DNA of 64,000 bases from Polynucleobacter meluiroseus (GTDB taxonomy: Bacteria > Pseudomonadota > Gammaproteobacteria > Burkholderiales > Burkholderiaceae): positions 248,001-312,000 of the forward strand of contig NZ_OANS01000001.1 in NCBI RefSeq assembly GCF_900205755.1, in the 5' to 3' direction. Each line of letters opens with the position of its first letter. The stretch's first letter is position 1. Of the stretch, positions 50,727 through 60,125 are shown in pieces. Below the pieces are notes generated by a model. It saw only the letters and a program-made list of their open reading frames with translations. It did not search any database and was not told the DNA's origin. Position numbers and translations under genes: made by a program.

Positions 50727-50733
50727 GTTTAGC

Positions 50734-51081
50734 ATGAGTCGCGCAATTAAACCCCCCTTAGTCGGTAATCCAAATAACCCCCAAATTGAAGACACCATTC
50801 TTCTCGAGAAGCAGGCCGAGAAAACTAAGGCGCCTTCGATGCACAAGGTTTTGTTATTAAATGATGATTACACCCCAATGGAGTTTGTTGTTATGGTGAT
50901 TCAAGAGTATTTTAATAAGGACCAAGAGACCGCAACAAGAATCATGTTGCAAGTTCATTTGGTTGGTAAAGGAGTGTGCGGAATATTCACGCGCGATGTG
51001 GCTTCAACAAAAGTGCATCAAGTTATCGAGCTTTCCCGCCAAGCGGGTCATCCACTACAGTGCACTATGGAGGAAGTATGA
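50734..51081 (+). CDS. clpS: ATP-dependent Clp protease adaptor ClpS
   Basis: ClpS recognises N-degron substrates and hands them to ClpA. The 115-residue protein has a flexible N-terminus and the core [18 protein letters not shown], with the ligand-pocket region and [20 protein letters not shown]. It is followed by clpA with a 4-base ATGA overlap, the standard arrangement. Earlier in-frame starts exist at 50716 and 50725; the choice of 50734 rests on the -10-like box just before it and is not certain. Confidence 0.94.
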   Translation: MSRAIKPPLVGNPNNPQIEDTILLEKQAEKTKAPSMHKVLLLNDDYTPMEFVVMVIQEYFNKDQETATRIMLQVHLVGKGVCGIFTRDVASTKVHQVIELSRQAGHPLQCTMEEV

Positions 51082-53384
51082 TTGCCCAGGAATTAGAAGT
51101 AAGTTTACATATGGCCTTTGTTGACGCAAGAGCCGCGCGTCATGAATTCATTACGGTAGAGCATTTGCTCTCCGCCTTGTTAGATAACGCAACGGCTGTC
51201 GAAGTGCTTAAGGCATGTGCGGTCAATATTGCCGAGCTACGCACTCAGCTTAAAAACTTCATCAACGACAACACCCCGGTAGTCCCCGGTAATGAGGAAG
51301 TGGATACGCAGCCTACATTGGGCTTTCAGCGGGTAATTCAACGCGCCATCATGCATGTGCAATCGACATCCAATGGTAAGAAAGAGGTTACGGGCGCAAA
51401 TGTGCTCGTGGCAATTTTTGGCGAAAAAGATTCGCACGCAGTGTATTTCTTGCAACAACAAGGCGTTACGCGTTTAGATGTAGTGAACTTTATTAGTCAC
51501 GGTGTTCGTAAGGACCAAGCTGAGCAGGTCAAGCCTGTAGACCCAGCGCAAGAGACCGAAGAAGCGGCGGCTGGTGGTAAAGAGAGTCCTCTTGAGCAAT
51601 ACACCCAGAATCTTAATGTGTTGGCTAAACAGGGCAAGATTGATCCATTGATTGGCCGAGACGGCGAGGTAGAACGTGTCATTCAGGTGCTTTGTCGTCG
51701 CCGTAAGAACAATCCATTGCTGGTCGGTGAAGCTGGAGTGGGTAAAACCGCGATTGCTGAGGGACTTGCTTGGCGTATCGTCAAAGGAGATGTTCCTGAA
51801 ATTTTGGCCGATGCTACCGTCTACTCTTTAGATATGGGCGCCTTACTTGCGGGTACAAAATATCGAGGCGACTTTGAGCAGCGCTTAAAGAGTGTTTTGA
51901 AGTCGTTAAAAGACCATGCCCATGGCGTGTTATTCATTGATGAAATCCATACCTTGATTGGCGCAGGCGCTGCATCGGGTGGAACTTTGGATGCGAGCAA
52001 CTTACTTAAACCCGCCTTATCCAATGGTCAACTGAAATGTATTGGAGCAACAACGTTTACGGAGTATCGCGGTATCTTCGAAAAAGATGCGGCGCTGTCA
52101 CGCCGTTTCCAAAAGATCGACGTTGTTGAGCCTACTGTTGACCAGACCGTGCAAATTCTGCGCGGCCTAAAATCCCGCTTTGAAGAGCACCACAGTGTGA
52201 AGTATGCGGCCGCTGCTTTAGTCGCCGCCGCTGAATTGTCGGCAAGATACATTAACGATCGCCATTTGCCTGATAAAGCGATTGATGTCATCGATGAAGC
52301 GGGTGCTGCGCAACGCATTCTGCCCAAGTCTAAACAGAAGAAAACCATTGGACGTCCAGAGATCGAAGAGATTGTGGCAAAAATTGCGCGTATACCGCCC
52401 CAATCAGTTACGGTGGACGACCGCAGCAAATTGCAAACTTTGGATCGCGATATTAAGAGCGTTGTCTTTGGTCAAGATCCCGCTATTGAAGCCTTGGCTA
52501 GCGCCATTAAGATGACGCGTGCAGGGCTTGGCAAAATTGACCGCCCAATTGGCTCGTTCTTATTCTCAGGCCCTACTGGTGTTGGTAAGACCGAAGTAGC
52601 TAAGCAGTTGGCTTATATTTTGGGAATCGAGCTTTTGCGTTTTGATATGTCTGAGTATATGGAGCGTCATGCCGTGAGCCGTTTAATTGGGGCGCCTCCC
52701 GGCTATGTTGGCTTTGATCAAGGGGGCTTGCTTACTGAGGCCGTTAACAAGAAACCGCATTGCGTTCTTTTGCTCGACGAAATTGAAAAAGCGCATCCAG
52801 ATATCTTCAATATTCTCTTGCAGGTAATGGATCATGGCACCTTGACGGACAACAATGGCCGTAAGACTGATTTCCGGAATGTCATCATTATCATGACTAC
52901 GAATGCGGGTGCTGAAGCCATGCAGAAGTCCACTATGGGCTTCACCAATGTTCGTGAGTCTGGCGATGAAATGGCGGATATTAAGAAGTTCTTTACTCCT
53001 GAGTTCCGCAATCGTTTGGATGCGATTGTCTCGTTCAAAGCCTTGGATGAAACCATCATCATGCGGGTGGTCGATAAGTTCCTCATGCAACTTGAAGAGC
53101 AGTTACATGAGAAGAAAGTCGACGCCACCTTCAGCACTGCCTTACGCGCGCATCTAGCAAAACATGGCTTTGATCCGCTGATGGGCGCTAGACCAATGCA
53201 ACGCATTATTCAAGATACGGTTCGTAAAGCTTTAGCTGATGAATTGCTGTTTGGTAAGTTAGCGCAAGGTGGATCGGTTGCTGTAGACATTGATTCTGAT
53301 GGCAAGGTGAAGTTGGATTTTCATGGAGTTCCACCGGCCAGCGACGTGAAGAAAATTGATGTCGCTCCAGCTGAGGAAATCTAA
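51078..53384 (+). CDS. clpA: ATP-dependent Clp protease ATP-binding subunit ClpA
   Basis: ClpA unfolds substrates and feeds them to ClpP. The 768-residue protein has an N-domain with two Clp repeats (residues 1-145), the first AAA+ module with Walker [16 protein letters not shown] near 217, and the second with [15 protein letters not shown] near 498. The D2 sensor and C-terminal region follow. It lacks the long middle coiled coil of ClpB, which identifies it as ClpA. The start [13 protein letters not shown] overlaps the clpS stop. clpP is not in the window. A terminator follows. Confidence 0.96.
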   Translation: MIAQELEVSLHMAFVDARAARHEFITVEHLLSALLDNATAVEVLKACAVNIAELRTQLKNFINDNTPVVPGNEEVDTQPTLGFQRVIQRAIMHVQSTSNGKKEVTGANVLVAIFGEKDSHAVYFLQQQGVTRLDVVNFISHGVRKDQAEQVKPVDPAQETEEAAAGGKESPLEQYTQNLNVLAKQGKIDPLIGRDGEVERVIQVLCRRRKNNPLLVGEAGVGKTAIAEGLAWRIVKGDVPEILADATVYSLDMGALLAGTKYRGDFEQRLKSVLKSLKDHAHGVLFIDEIHTLIGAGAASGGTLDASNLLKPALSNGQLKCIGATTFTEYRGIFEKDAALSRRFQKIDVVEPTVDQTVQILRGLKSRFEEHHSVKYAAAALVAAAELSARYINDRHLPDKAIDVIDEAGAAQRILPKSKQKKTIGRPEIEEIVAKIARIPPQSVTVDDRSKLQTLDRDIKSVVFGQDPAIEALASAIKMTRAGLGKIDRPIGSFLFSGPTGVGKTEVAKQLAYILGIELLRFDMSEYMERHAVSRLIGAPPGYVGFDQGGLLTEAVNKKPHCVLLLDEIEKAHPDIFNILLQVMDHGTLTDNNGRKTDFRNVIIIMTTNAGAEAMQKSTMGFTNVRESGDEMADIKKFFTPEFRNRLDAIVSFKALDETIIMRVVDKFLMQLEEQLHEKKVDATFSTALRAHLAKHGFDPLMGARPMQRIIQDTVRKALADELLFGKLAQGGSVAVDIDSDGKVKLDFHGVPPASDVKKIDVAPAEEI

Positions 53385-53413
53385 TTTTTAAGGCGTATAG
53401 AAGGGAAATAAAA

Positions 53414-53435
53414 AACCAGCCTCGGCTGGTTTTTT
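53414..53435. terminator. Intrinsic terminator between clpA and dut
   Basis: A 7-base stem AACCAGC/GCTGGTT (53414-53420 and 53425-53431) with a CTCG loop (whose C and G may also pair) is followed by T residues to 53435 and preceded by an A-run from 53409. It can serve clpA on the plus strand and, using the A-run, dut on the minus strand. Confidence 0.88.
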
Positions 53436-53442
53436 ATTGATC

Positions 53443-53892
53443 TCATGCCCTGCCGGTGCTCCCAAATCCTCCGGCACCCCGGCTGCTCTCAGTAAATTCT
53501 TCGACGACTTTAAGCTCAACTTGTTGCACTGGCATAACCACTAGCTGAGCCAAGCGTTCCATCGGTTCAAGCCTAAAGGAAGTGCTGCCTCGATTCCACG
53601 TGCTCACCATGAGTTGACCTTGATAGTCGGAGTCAATTAGGCCGACTAAGTTGCCCAAGACAATACCGTGCTTGTGGCCTAGACCAGAGCGGGGCAGGAT
53701 AAATGCCGCGTAGCTGGGATCCTCAACGTAAATTGCCAGACCGGTAGGCACCAGAATAGTTTGGCCTGGGGCAATTTCGATGGCTTCATCAATACAGGCG
53801 CGCAAATCCAGCCCTGCACTACCGGGGGTGCCATAACTAGGGAGCTGATCACGCATACGCTCATCGAGAATTTTGACTTGAAGTGCTTGCAT
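53443..53892 (-). CDS. dut: Deoxyuridine triphosphatase (dUTPase)
   Basis: Dut hydrolyses dUTP to dUMP, keeping uracil out of DNA and supplying thymidylate synthesis. The 149-residue trimeric-type protein shows the five family motifs, among them [30 protein letters not shown] and the flexible C-terminal [15 protein letters not shown] lies 8 bases before the chosen ATG; a GTG one codon earlier is also possible. It follows coaBC by 27 bases, a pairing seen in many proteobacteria. Confidence 0.95.
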   Translation of the reverse strand: MQALQVKILDERMRDQLPSYGTPGSAGLDLRACIDEAIEIAPGQTILVPTGLAIYVEDPSYAAFILPRSGLGHKHGIVLGNLVGLIDSDYQGQLMVSTWNRGSTSFRLEPMERLAQLVVMPVQQVELKVVEEFTESSRGAGGFGSTGRA

Positions 53893-53922
53893 CACGTTTT
53901 CCTAATACAGTTTGAATGTAGT

Positions 53923-55134
53923 TTATATTTTTTTAGCTACCAGCTGAATCAGCTGGCGTGCTAGTTCAAGCTTTTGCGCCTGCGCAAATTTCTTGCTACC
54001 GCGTTCATCAATGACGAGTAATTGATTGAGATCGCTTCCAAAGGTATCGGGACCAATGTTGCCAACGATCATTGGAATGCCCTTACGCTGGCGCTTCTCA
54101 TCGGCATAATTTGCAAGGTTGTCCGATTCAGCAGCAAAGCCAACGCAATAGGGATGAGGTTTGCCAGACTTTACTTTGGCGGTTTTGGCCACATCAAACA
54201 AAATATCTGGATTAGCCACAAATTCCAGTGTTGGGGCTTTAGTGCCTTGGCGTTTTATTTTTTCTTTAGCGGGCTTGGCAATACCCCAATCAGCCACTGC
54301 CGCTACAGCAAAGAAGATATCGCAATCGGTTGCACCCAAAGCAGCAGCATGCATTTCTTGCGCACTCACGACATTGGTGCGGATAATGTTTCCAGTTGCC
54401 TCAAGGGGGGTGGGTAAATCACATGGACCTGCTATCAAATGAACCTGTGCGCCCGCCTCTAGAGCTGCACGGGCAATGGCAAAGCCCATTTTTCCGGAGC
54501 TAAGGTTGGTAATTCCGCGCACTGGATCGATTGCCTCGTAGGTAGGTCCAGCAGTAATTAAAACGCGCTTTCCAGCTAATATTTTCTTCTGAAAAAAGGC
54601 AATCACCTGCTCCAGAATTTCTGCCGGCTCTAGCATGCGGCCAAGACCAATTTCTCCACACGCCTGAAAACCACTAGCAGGGCCCAGCAAGGCAACTCCG
54701 TCGGAAGTTAAGCGTTGCACACTTCTTTGGGTGGCAGCATGGTCCCACATCTGCTTATTCATGGCAGGAGCCAGCATTAAGGGGCAATCTCTAGCGAGGC
54801 AGAGGGTCGTTAATAAATCGTCAGCCAAACCTAAGGATAGTTTTGCCATCATGTCAGCGCTGGCAGGGGCAATCAGTATGGCATCGGCGGCTCTAGAGAG
54901 CTCGATATGCGCCATATTGTTAGCAATGCTCTTATCCCACTGACTCGTGTAGACCGGATGACCTGTGAGGGCCTGCATCGTCACGGGTGTCACAAATTGC
55001 TGGGCAGCTTCGGTCATAACGACTTGTACGCTGGCACCCTCTTGAATGAATAAGCGCGCTAGCTCAGCTGATTTATAGGCAGCAATGCCCCCAGAAATGC
55101 CAAGGACGAGTTTCTTATTTAAGAGTGATTGCAT
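53923..55134 (-). CDS. coaBC: Bifunctional phosphopantothenoylcysteine decarboxylase/phosphopantothenate-cysteine ligase
   Basis: CoaBC carries out two successive steps of CoA synthesis. The 403-residue protein has the FMN-dependent CoaC half (KLVLGISGGIAAYKSAELAR, the PAMNKQMWDH motif and the reactive Cys in GFQACGEIGLGRM near residue 157). The CoaB half starts near 190 with the signature GPTYEAIDPVRGITNLSSGKMG. Both halves look complete. It is 9 bases after lspA and 27 before dut. With panB elsewhere in the window it marks an intact pantothenate-to-CoA route. Confidence 0.96.
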   Translation of the reverse strand: MQSLLNKKLVLGISGGIAAYKSAELARLFIQEGASVQVVMTEAAQQFVTPVTMQALTGHPVYTSQWDKSIANNMAHIELSRAADAILIAPASADMMAKLSLGLADDLLTTLCLARDCPLMLAPAMNKQMWDHAATQRSVQRLTSDGVALLGPASGFQACGEIGLGRMLEPAEILEQVIAFFQKKILAGKRVLITAGPTYEAIDPVRGITNLSSGKMGFAIARAALEAGAQVHLIAGPCDLPTPLEATGNIIRTNVVSAQEMHAAALGATDCDIFFAVAAVADWGIAKPAKEKIKRQGTKAPTLEFVANPDILFDVAKTAKVKSGKPHPYCVGFAAESDNLANYADEKRQRKGIPMIVGNIGPDTFGSDLNQLLVIDERGSKKFAQAQKLELARQLIQLVAKKI

Positions 55135-55143
55135 ACGGCTAGA

Positions 55144-55632
55144 TTAATCGGGTTGAGGCGATTTGCCAAATGACTTGCGCACTTCAATCAAAATAATCAG
55201 CGCAGCCCCAACGCTAATAGCGCTATCAGCGATGTTGAAGGCTGGCCAGTGCCAATTGCCATAATGAACGTCAATAAAGTCTACTACCGCCCCGTAAAGA
55301 ATGCGATCCAAGACGTTGCCAAGGGCTCCCCCCAAGATCAGGCTAAGAGCCCAAGTGAGTATTGAGTCATTTTGATTTTTGCGCAAAAGATACAGGATAT
55401 AAACCGACGCACCTAGACCGAGGAGTGTAAAAAACCAGCGCTGCCAGCCTGAACCCTGGGCTAAGAATGAGAAAGCAGCCCCAGGATTAAATAACAATAA
55501 CCAGTTTAAAAATGGTAAGACCACTTCAGGAGTACCGTACTGCAAATGGCTTAATGCCCACCATTTGGTCAGTTGATCCAAAAAGAGTACCGACGAAGCT
55601 AGCAATAATGGGCGTATAAATAAGCGATTCAT
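55144..55632 (-). CDS. lspA: Lipoprotein signal peptidase (signal peptidase II)
   Basis: LspA cleaves the signal peptide of lipid-modified prolipoproteins in the inner membrane. The 162-residue protein has four membrane helices, the [10 protein letters not shown] segment, [22 protein letters not shown] with the first catalytic Asp, and the second catalytic Asp in [15 protein letters not shown] four codons upstream could also start the frame; the ATG MNRLF is chosen as the normal family start. It follows ileS by 20 bases, the conserved ribF-ileS-lspA order. Confidence 0.95.
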   Translation of the reverse strand: MNRLFIRPLLLASSVLFLDQLTKWWALSHLQYGTPEVVLPFLNWLLLFNPGAAFSFLAQGSGWQRWFFTLLGLGASVYILYLLRKNQNDSILTWALSLILGGALGNVLDRILYGAVVDFIDVHYGNWHWPAFNIADSAISVGAALIILIEVRKSFGKSPQPD

Positions 55633-55652
55633 TAGCAGCGGCAACTTTCTTT

Positions 55653-58514
55653 TTAGGCGAACAAGCGATGTTCACCATCGCCAAATAGGTTGCTCACGCA
55701 GCGCCCACACAATTCGGAATGCTGCGCATTACTCCCGACATCCTTTGCGTGGTGCCAGCAGCGAACGCATTTTTTAAACTGGCTAGCGCGTACCGCAACT
55801 TCTAATGCGCCTGTACTTTCAGCTACTGAAGCGCTTGAAGTGATCGTGACAAAGCGTAAATCATCCCCTAAAGACTTAAGTAATGCAAAGTCTGCCTTGG
55901 GCAATTTGATTATCAACTCGGCCTGTAAAGAGGAGCCAACGTGACCCGCTTCACGTTCAATTTCAATCGCCTTCGTTACTTCAGAGCGCATCTCCCGGAT
56001 GCGCTGCCATTTAGCGAGCAAGTCCGCTGCGTGAGGAATTTCTGGGAAGAGGCCGAATTCTTCCATGAAGATCGATTCAGATATTTTCTCGTTTGCGCCT
56101 TGTGATAGATCTTGCCACGCTTCTTCAGCAGTAAAGGAGAGGAAGGGAGCCAACCACTTTAAGAGATTACGGGTGATGTAAAACAGGGCGCTCTGTGCTG
56201 CTCGACGCTCGGCTGAGTTAGGGGCGCTGGTGTACAGGCGATCTTTAAGAATATCTAAATAAAAGCCACCTAAATCCTCAGAGCAGAATGACAGAATGCG
56301 TGCAACAGCAGGCTGAAATTCGTAAGTCTCATAGTGGGCCTTAAGCTCGCCTTGCAATTGATTTGCTAAAGCTACAGCATAACGATCAATCTCTAACCAT
56401 TGATCAACAGGAACGGTATCTTTGCTAGGATCAAAGTCAGAAAGATTGGCTAATAAAAAGCGCAAAGTATTGCGAATCCGACGATAGCTCTCTACTACAC
56501 GTTTCAAAATCTCATCGGAGATGGTCATCTCGCCAGAGTAGTCCGTAGAGGCGACCCACAGGCGAATAATTTCAGCGCCTAATTTGTCGGCAACTTGCTG
56601 AGGAGCAATCACGTTACCGACGGACTTGCTCATCTTGCGACCTTGCCCATCCACGGTAAAGCCATGGGTCAAGAGTGCTTTATAAGGGGGCTTGCCATCA
56701 AGCATTGAGCCAGTGAGTAGAGAAGAATGAAACCAGCCACGATGCTGATCAGAGCCCTCTAAATACAAGTCGGCCAAACGCCCCTCAGGAAGTTCAGACT
56801 CCGCCCTGAAAAGCTCATGCCGATGAGAGCCTCGAATCACATGCCAATGAGTAGTTCCTGAATCAAACCACACATCAAGGGTGTCACGATTCTTTTCATA
56901 CTGAGAAGCTTCATCGCCGATCAGCTCACTCACTTCCAGCTTTTGCCAAGCCTCGATGCCATTTTCCTCAACTCGTTTAGCTATTTCTTCGAGTAACTCT
57001 TGGGTGCGAGGGTGGGGCTCACCACTTTCTTTGTGCACTAAGAAAGCCATCGGTACACCCCATTGGCGTTGACGTGACAAGGTCCAATCAGGTCGATTGA
57101 CAATCATGCTGCGTAAACGTTGTTGGCCCCAGGCAGGAAAAAACTCGGTCTTTTCAATTCCAGCTAAAGCAGTCTCACGCAGTGAGGCACTACCGTCGGT
57201 GGGCTTTTTATCCATGCTCGCAAACCATTGCGAAGTCGCGCGATAAATAATCGGCGTCTTATGGCGCCAGCAATGCATATAGGAGTGGCTGTAGGATTTA
57301 TCCCGTAACAAACTACCTGCTTCACGCATTGCAGCGACAATTTTTGGATTGGCTTTCCAAATAAATTCATTAGCGAATAACGGTAGCCACGATGCATACA
57401 CGCCATTGCCCATAACGGGATTAAGAATGTCCTTATCAGCAAGTTGATTTGCCTTGCAAGACTTAAAGTCTTCCTCACCATAGGCGGGCGCCGAATGCAC
57501 AATGCCCGTGCCGGTATCGAGTGTCACGTAATCCGCGGTGTAAACGGGTGATAAGCGTTTGTAGCCGTCATGCAATGGCGCTAGAGGGTGCCAAAAGGAA
57601 ATGTTAGCCAATTGACTGCCTAGACAGGTAGCAAGGACAGTTCCCTCAAAACCATAGTCACTCAAGCAAGTAGCCACGCGGTCTTGCGCCAATAGGAGCA
57701 GCTGGTCACCAACATCAACCAAGGCATAACTGAGTTCTGGATGAACGTTTAAGGCTTGGTTAGCTGGAATGGTCCAAGGTGTCGTGGTCCAGATCACGAT
57801 CTTTCCAGGCTTGGCTGGTAACGCACTTAATCCAAATGCGGTTGCTAGCTGAGGAAGCTGGGCTTCATCAAACGCAAAACCTACGTCGATCGCTAAATCG
57901 GTTTTGTCTTGGTATTCCACTTCGGCTTCAGCGAGTGCAGAACCACAATCAAAACACCAGTTCACGGGTTTTAATCCCCTAAAGACATAACCTTTGTCCC
58001 AAATTTTTCCAAGGGCCCGAATCTCATCGGCCTCATTTTGAAAATTCATAGTGAGGTAAGGGTTCTGCCAATCGCCGAGCACGCCTAAACGCTCAAAATC
58101 TTTTTTCTGTTTCTCGATTTGTACCAAGGCATAAGCACGCGCCTTTGCTTGCACTTCTTGAGTAGATAAATTCTTTCCAAATTCTTTTTCAATCTGAATC
58201 TCAATTGGCATGCCATGGCAGTCCCAGCCTGGGACGTATACAGAGTCAAAGCCCATAAGCCAGCGGGACTTCACAATCATGTCCTTCAGAATTTTATTCA
58301 CAGCGTGACCAATATGAATGTCACCGTTGGCATAAGGAGGGCCATCGTGCAAAATAAACTTTGGCTGATGAGCATGTGTGGCACGAATCTTTTCGTAGAG
58401 CTTATTTTTTTGCCATTGCGCTACCCACTGCGGCTCGCGCTTAGCTAGGTCTCCACGCATTGGAAAGGGGGTCTCTAAAAGATTGACGGGGTAGTTATTT
58501 ACTTTTTCAGACAT
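55653..58514 (-). CDS. ileS: Isoleucyl-tRNA synthetase
   Basis: IleS charges tRNA-Ile and edits valine. The 953-residue class I synthetase has the HIGH motif ([15 protein letters not shown]) near residues 58-72, the central editing domain, the KMSKS motif ([10 protein letters not shown]) near 628 and a C-terminal zinc finger with CVRCWHH and CGRCVSNLF. The frame is open 31 codons upstream of the chosen ATG, but those codons lie inside rib[22 protein letters not shown] is the normal start. It overlaps ribF by 8 bases. Confidence 0.97.
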   Translation of the reverse strand: MSEKVNNYPVNLLETPFPMRGDLAKREPQWVAQWQKNKLYEKIRATHAHQPKFILHDGPPYANGDIHIGHAVNKILKDMIVKSRWLMGFDSVYVPGWDCHGMPIEIQIEKEFGKNLSTQEVQAKARAYALVQIEKQKKDFERLGVLGDWQNPYLTMNFQNEADEIRALGKIWDKGYVFRGLKPVNWCFDCGSALAEAEVEYQDKTDLAIDVGFAFDEAQLPQLATAFGLSALPAKPGKIVIWTTTPWTIPANQALNVHPELSYALVDVGDQLLLLAQDRVATCLSDYGFEGTVLATCLGSQLANISFWHPLAPLHDGYKRLSPVYTADYVTLDTGTGIVHSAPAYGEEDFKSCKANQLADKDILNPVMGNGVYASWLPLFANEFIWKANPKIVAAMREAGSLLRDKSYSHSYMHCWRHKTPIIYRATSQWFASMDKKPTDGSASLRETALAGIEKTEFFPAWGQQRLRSMIVNRPDWTLSRQRQWGVPMAFLVHKESGEPHPRTQELLEEIAKRVEENGIEAWQKLEVSELIGDEASQYEKNRDTLDVWFDSGTTHWHVIRGSHRHELFRAESELPEGRLADLYLEGSDQHRGWFHSSLLTGSMLDGKPPYKALLTHGFTVDGQGRKMSKSVGNVIAPQQVADKLGAEIIRLWVASTDYSGEMTISDEILKRVVESYRRIRNTLRFLLANLSDFDPSKDTVPVDQWLEIDRYAVALANQLQGELKAHYETYEFQPAVARILSFCSEDLGGFYLDILKDRLYTSAPNSAERRAAQSALFYITRNLLKWLAPFLSFTAEEAWQDLSQGANEKISESIFMEEFGLFPEIPHAADLLAKWQRIREMRSEVTKAIEIEREAGHVGSSLQAELIIKLPKADFALLKSLGDDLRFVTITSSASVAESTGALEVAVRASQFKKCVRCWHHAKDVGSNAQHSELCGRCVSNLFGDGEHRLFA

Positions 58515-59457
58515 ATTCTTTTTTCTTGAAATAATTTCTAGCATGCGCCGCATCAGATGCAATCGCTTGAGTGAGCGTGTCGAGGTCAGCGTATTTCGCC
58601 TCATCACGAATTTTTTCCAATAACTCTACGGTAATAATTTTTCCATAGACCTCTTGGTTGAAGTCAAAGAGATGGGTTTCCAAAAGGACGCGACCTTGGT
58701 CTTCCACGGTAGGCCTGACTCCCAAGCTAGCCACAGCAGGAAGAGGGTTCTCACTTAAGCCAATGACTTGGGCAGTAAAAATCCCGCTCGTAGCAGGTTT
58801 GCGATGGTGTAGATGGTTGGCAACGGCTAGGTTTAGAGTGGGAAAGCCCAGTTGTCGCCCCAGTTTTTGTCCGTGAATCACATGCCCTGAAATTCCATAA
58901 GGGCGTCCTAGCAACTTGGTCACTAGTTCCATGTTGCCATTTGCGAGAGCATCGCGTAAGGCAGAGCTAGAAATGCGTTCACCATCTTCAAGAACGGTAT
59001 CAATGCTGGAAACCTCAAAGCCATATTGTTCACCGGCTGCTTTGAGACTGGCGAAATTACCCACTCGTTTTGCGCCATAGCAAAAATCATCACCGATCAA
59101 GACCCACTTAGCATTGAGTTGCTTTACTAAAATTTCGGATACGAATTCATCGGCACTCAATCGTGCGAAAGCGGAATTGAAATGCTCCACCACTACGCGA
59201 TCGATACCGACTTTGGCAAAGGCGGCTAATTTATCGCGTAAATTCAGAATGCGGGGAGGGGCTTGCTCTGCCGAGAAAAACTCCTTGGGGTGGGGTTCAA
59301 ATGTGAGAACGCAACTCTCCAAGCCTCTTTCTTGTGCCCCAGACTGAAGTTGTTTTAAAAGAGTGCGGTGACCCCTGTGCACGCCATCGAAATTACCGAT
59401 GCTTAGGGCACAAGCAGGTCTTACGGAAAACTGGGTGGAGCCACGGAATACGTTCAC
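58507..59457 (-). CDS. ribF: Bifunctional riboflavin kinase/FAD synthetase
   Basis: RibF makes FMN from riboflavin and then FAD. The 316-residue protein has the N-terminal nucleotidyltransferase motif [14 protein letters not shown] at residues 21-34 and [14 protein letters not shown] at about 175. The C-terminal riboflavin kinase domain has [20 protein letters not shown]. The start is a GTG. A perfect TATAAT on the minus strand (59487-59482) lies 24 bases before it, so the leader is short (about 18 bases). It heads the ribF-ileS-lspA-coaBC-dut run and is divergent from purN. Confidence 0.95.
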   Translation of the reverse strand: MNVFRGSTQFSVRPACALSIGNFDGVHRGHRTLLKQLQSGAQERGLESCVLTFEPHPKEFFSAEQAPPRILNLRDKLAAFAKVGIDRVVVEHFNSAFARLSADEFVSEILVKQLNAKWVLIGDDFCYGAKRVGNFASLKAAGEQYGFEVSSIDTVLEDGERISSSALRDALANGNMELVTKLLGRPYGISGHVIHGQKLGRQLGFPTLNLAVANHLHHRKPATSGIFTAQVIGLSENPLPAVASLGVRPTVEDQGRVLLETHLFDFNQEVYGKIITVELLEKIRDEAKYADLDTLTQAIASDAAHARNYFKKKEYV

Positions 59458-59481
59458 TAATCGCTTTCAGGATAGCCATCA

Positions 59482-59489
59482 ATTATATT
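59482..59489. promoter_or_regulatory. Overlapping divergent -10 boxes of ribF (-) and purN (+)
   Basis: The 8 bases ATTATATT give TATAAT on the minus strand (59487-59482) for ribF and TATATT on the plus strand (59484-59489) for purN. The plus-strand box ends 6 bases before the purN ATG, so the purN message would have no leader. The two boxes share four bases, so binding of polymerase in one direction should exclude the other. No convincing -35 boxes are seen. Confidence 0.45.
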
Positions 59490-59495
59490 GTGGAC

Positions 59496-60125
59496 ATGCA
59501 ATCTATCGTCACCTTAATCTCCGGCCGCGGAACTAATTTCGAGGCAATCGTCAAAACAGCTCAAAAAGAGCAATGGCCAGTCCAATTTGCGGGGGTCATT
59601 GCGAACCGCGCTGCGGCTGCAGGCCTTGATTTTGCTCGCTCGCAGGGCATACCTGCTTTCTTTATCGAGCACCAAGACTTTGCTACGCGGGAGTTGTTCG
59701 ATGCAGCCCTAATCGAGAAAATCGATGAACTAGGGGCTGATTTGGTCGTTTTGGCTGGTTTTATGCGAATTTTGACGCCTCACTTCATTCGCCATTACGC
59801 CGGTCGCTTGATCAACATCCACCCAGCGCTGCTTCCCGCTTTCCCTGGTTTACACACCCATGAACGCGCTTTAGAGGCTGGAGTGACCGAGCATGGGGCC
59901 ACCGTACACTTTGTAACCGAAGGTGTCGACGAGGGCCCAATCATCTGCCAAGCCTCTGTTCCTGTGCTTGCAGGGGATAATGCAGACACGCTCGCGGCCC
60001 GTGTTTTAGCCGCAGAGCATCAGATTTACCCGCGGGCCGTAAAATGGTTCCTTGATGGACGATTGCGAATAGAAGGTAAGCAAGCGAAGCTTTTTCCCGA
60101 AGAGCCGCAATTAATAAAATTATGA
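59496..60125 (+). CDS. purN: Phosphoribosylglycinamide formyltransferase
   Basis: PurN formylates GAR with 10-formyl-tetrahydrofolate in purine synthesis. The 209-residue protein has LISGRGTNFEAIV near residues 7-19, the catalytic NIHPALLPAFPG near 106-117 and the catalytic Asp in GVDEGPIICQ near 144. The frame is open far upstream through ribF; the ATG at 59496 fits the family. A GTG two codons earlier is possible. Its stop overlaps the ATG of the RNA methyltransferase gene (ATGA). Confidence 0.95.
   Translation: MQSIVTLISGRGTNFEAIVKTAQKEQWPVQFAGVIANRAAAAGLDFARSQGIPAFFIEHQDFATRELFDAALIEKIDELGADLVVLAGFMRILTPHFIRHYAGRLINIHPALLPAFPGLHTHERALEAGVTEHGATVHFVTEGVDEGPIICQASVPVLAGDNADTLAARVLAAEHQIYPRAVKWFLDGRLRIEGKQAKLFPEEPQLIKL

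Noticed and set aside
58512..58607. Extended N-terminus for ileS
   Set aside because: The 31 extra codons overlap ribF, and IleS proteins begin near the [15 protein letters not shown] segment.
59334..59495. Long upstream extension of purN
   Set aside because: The added 54 codons are antisense to ribF and absent from PurN proteins. The conserved region starts at MQSIVTLISGRG.
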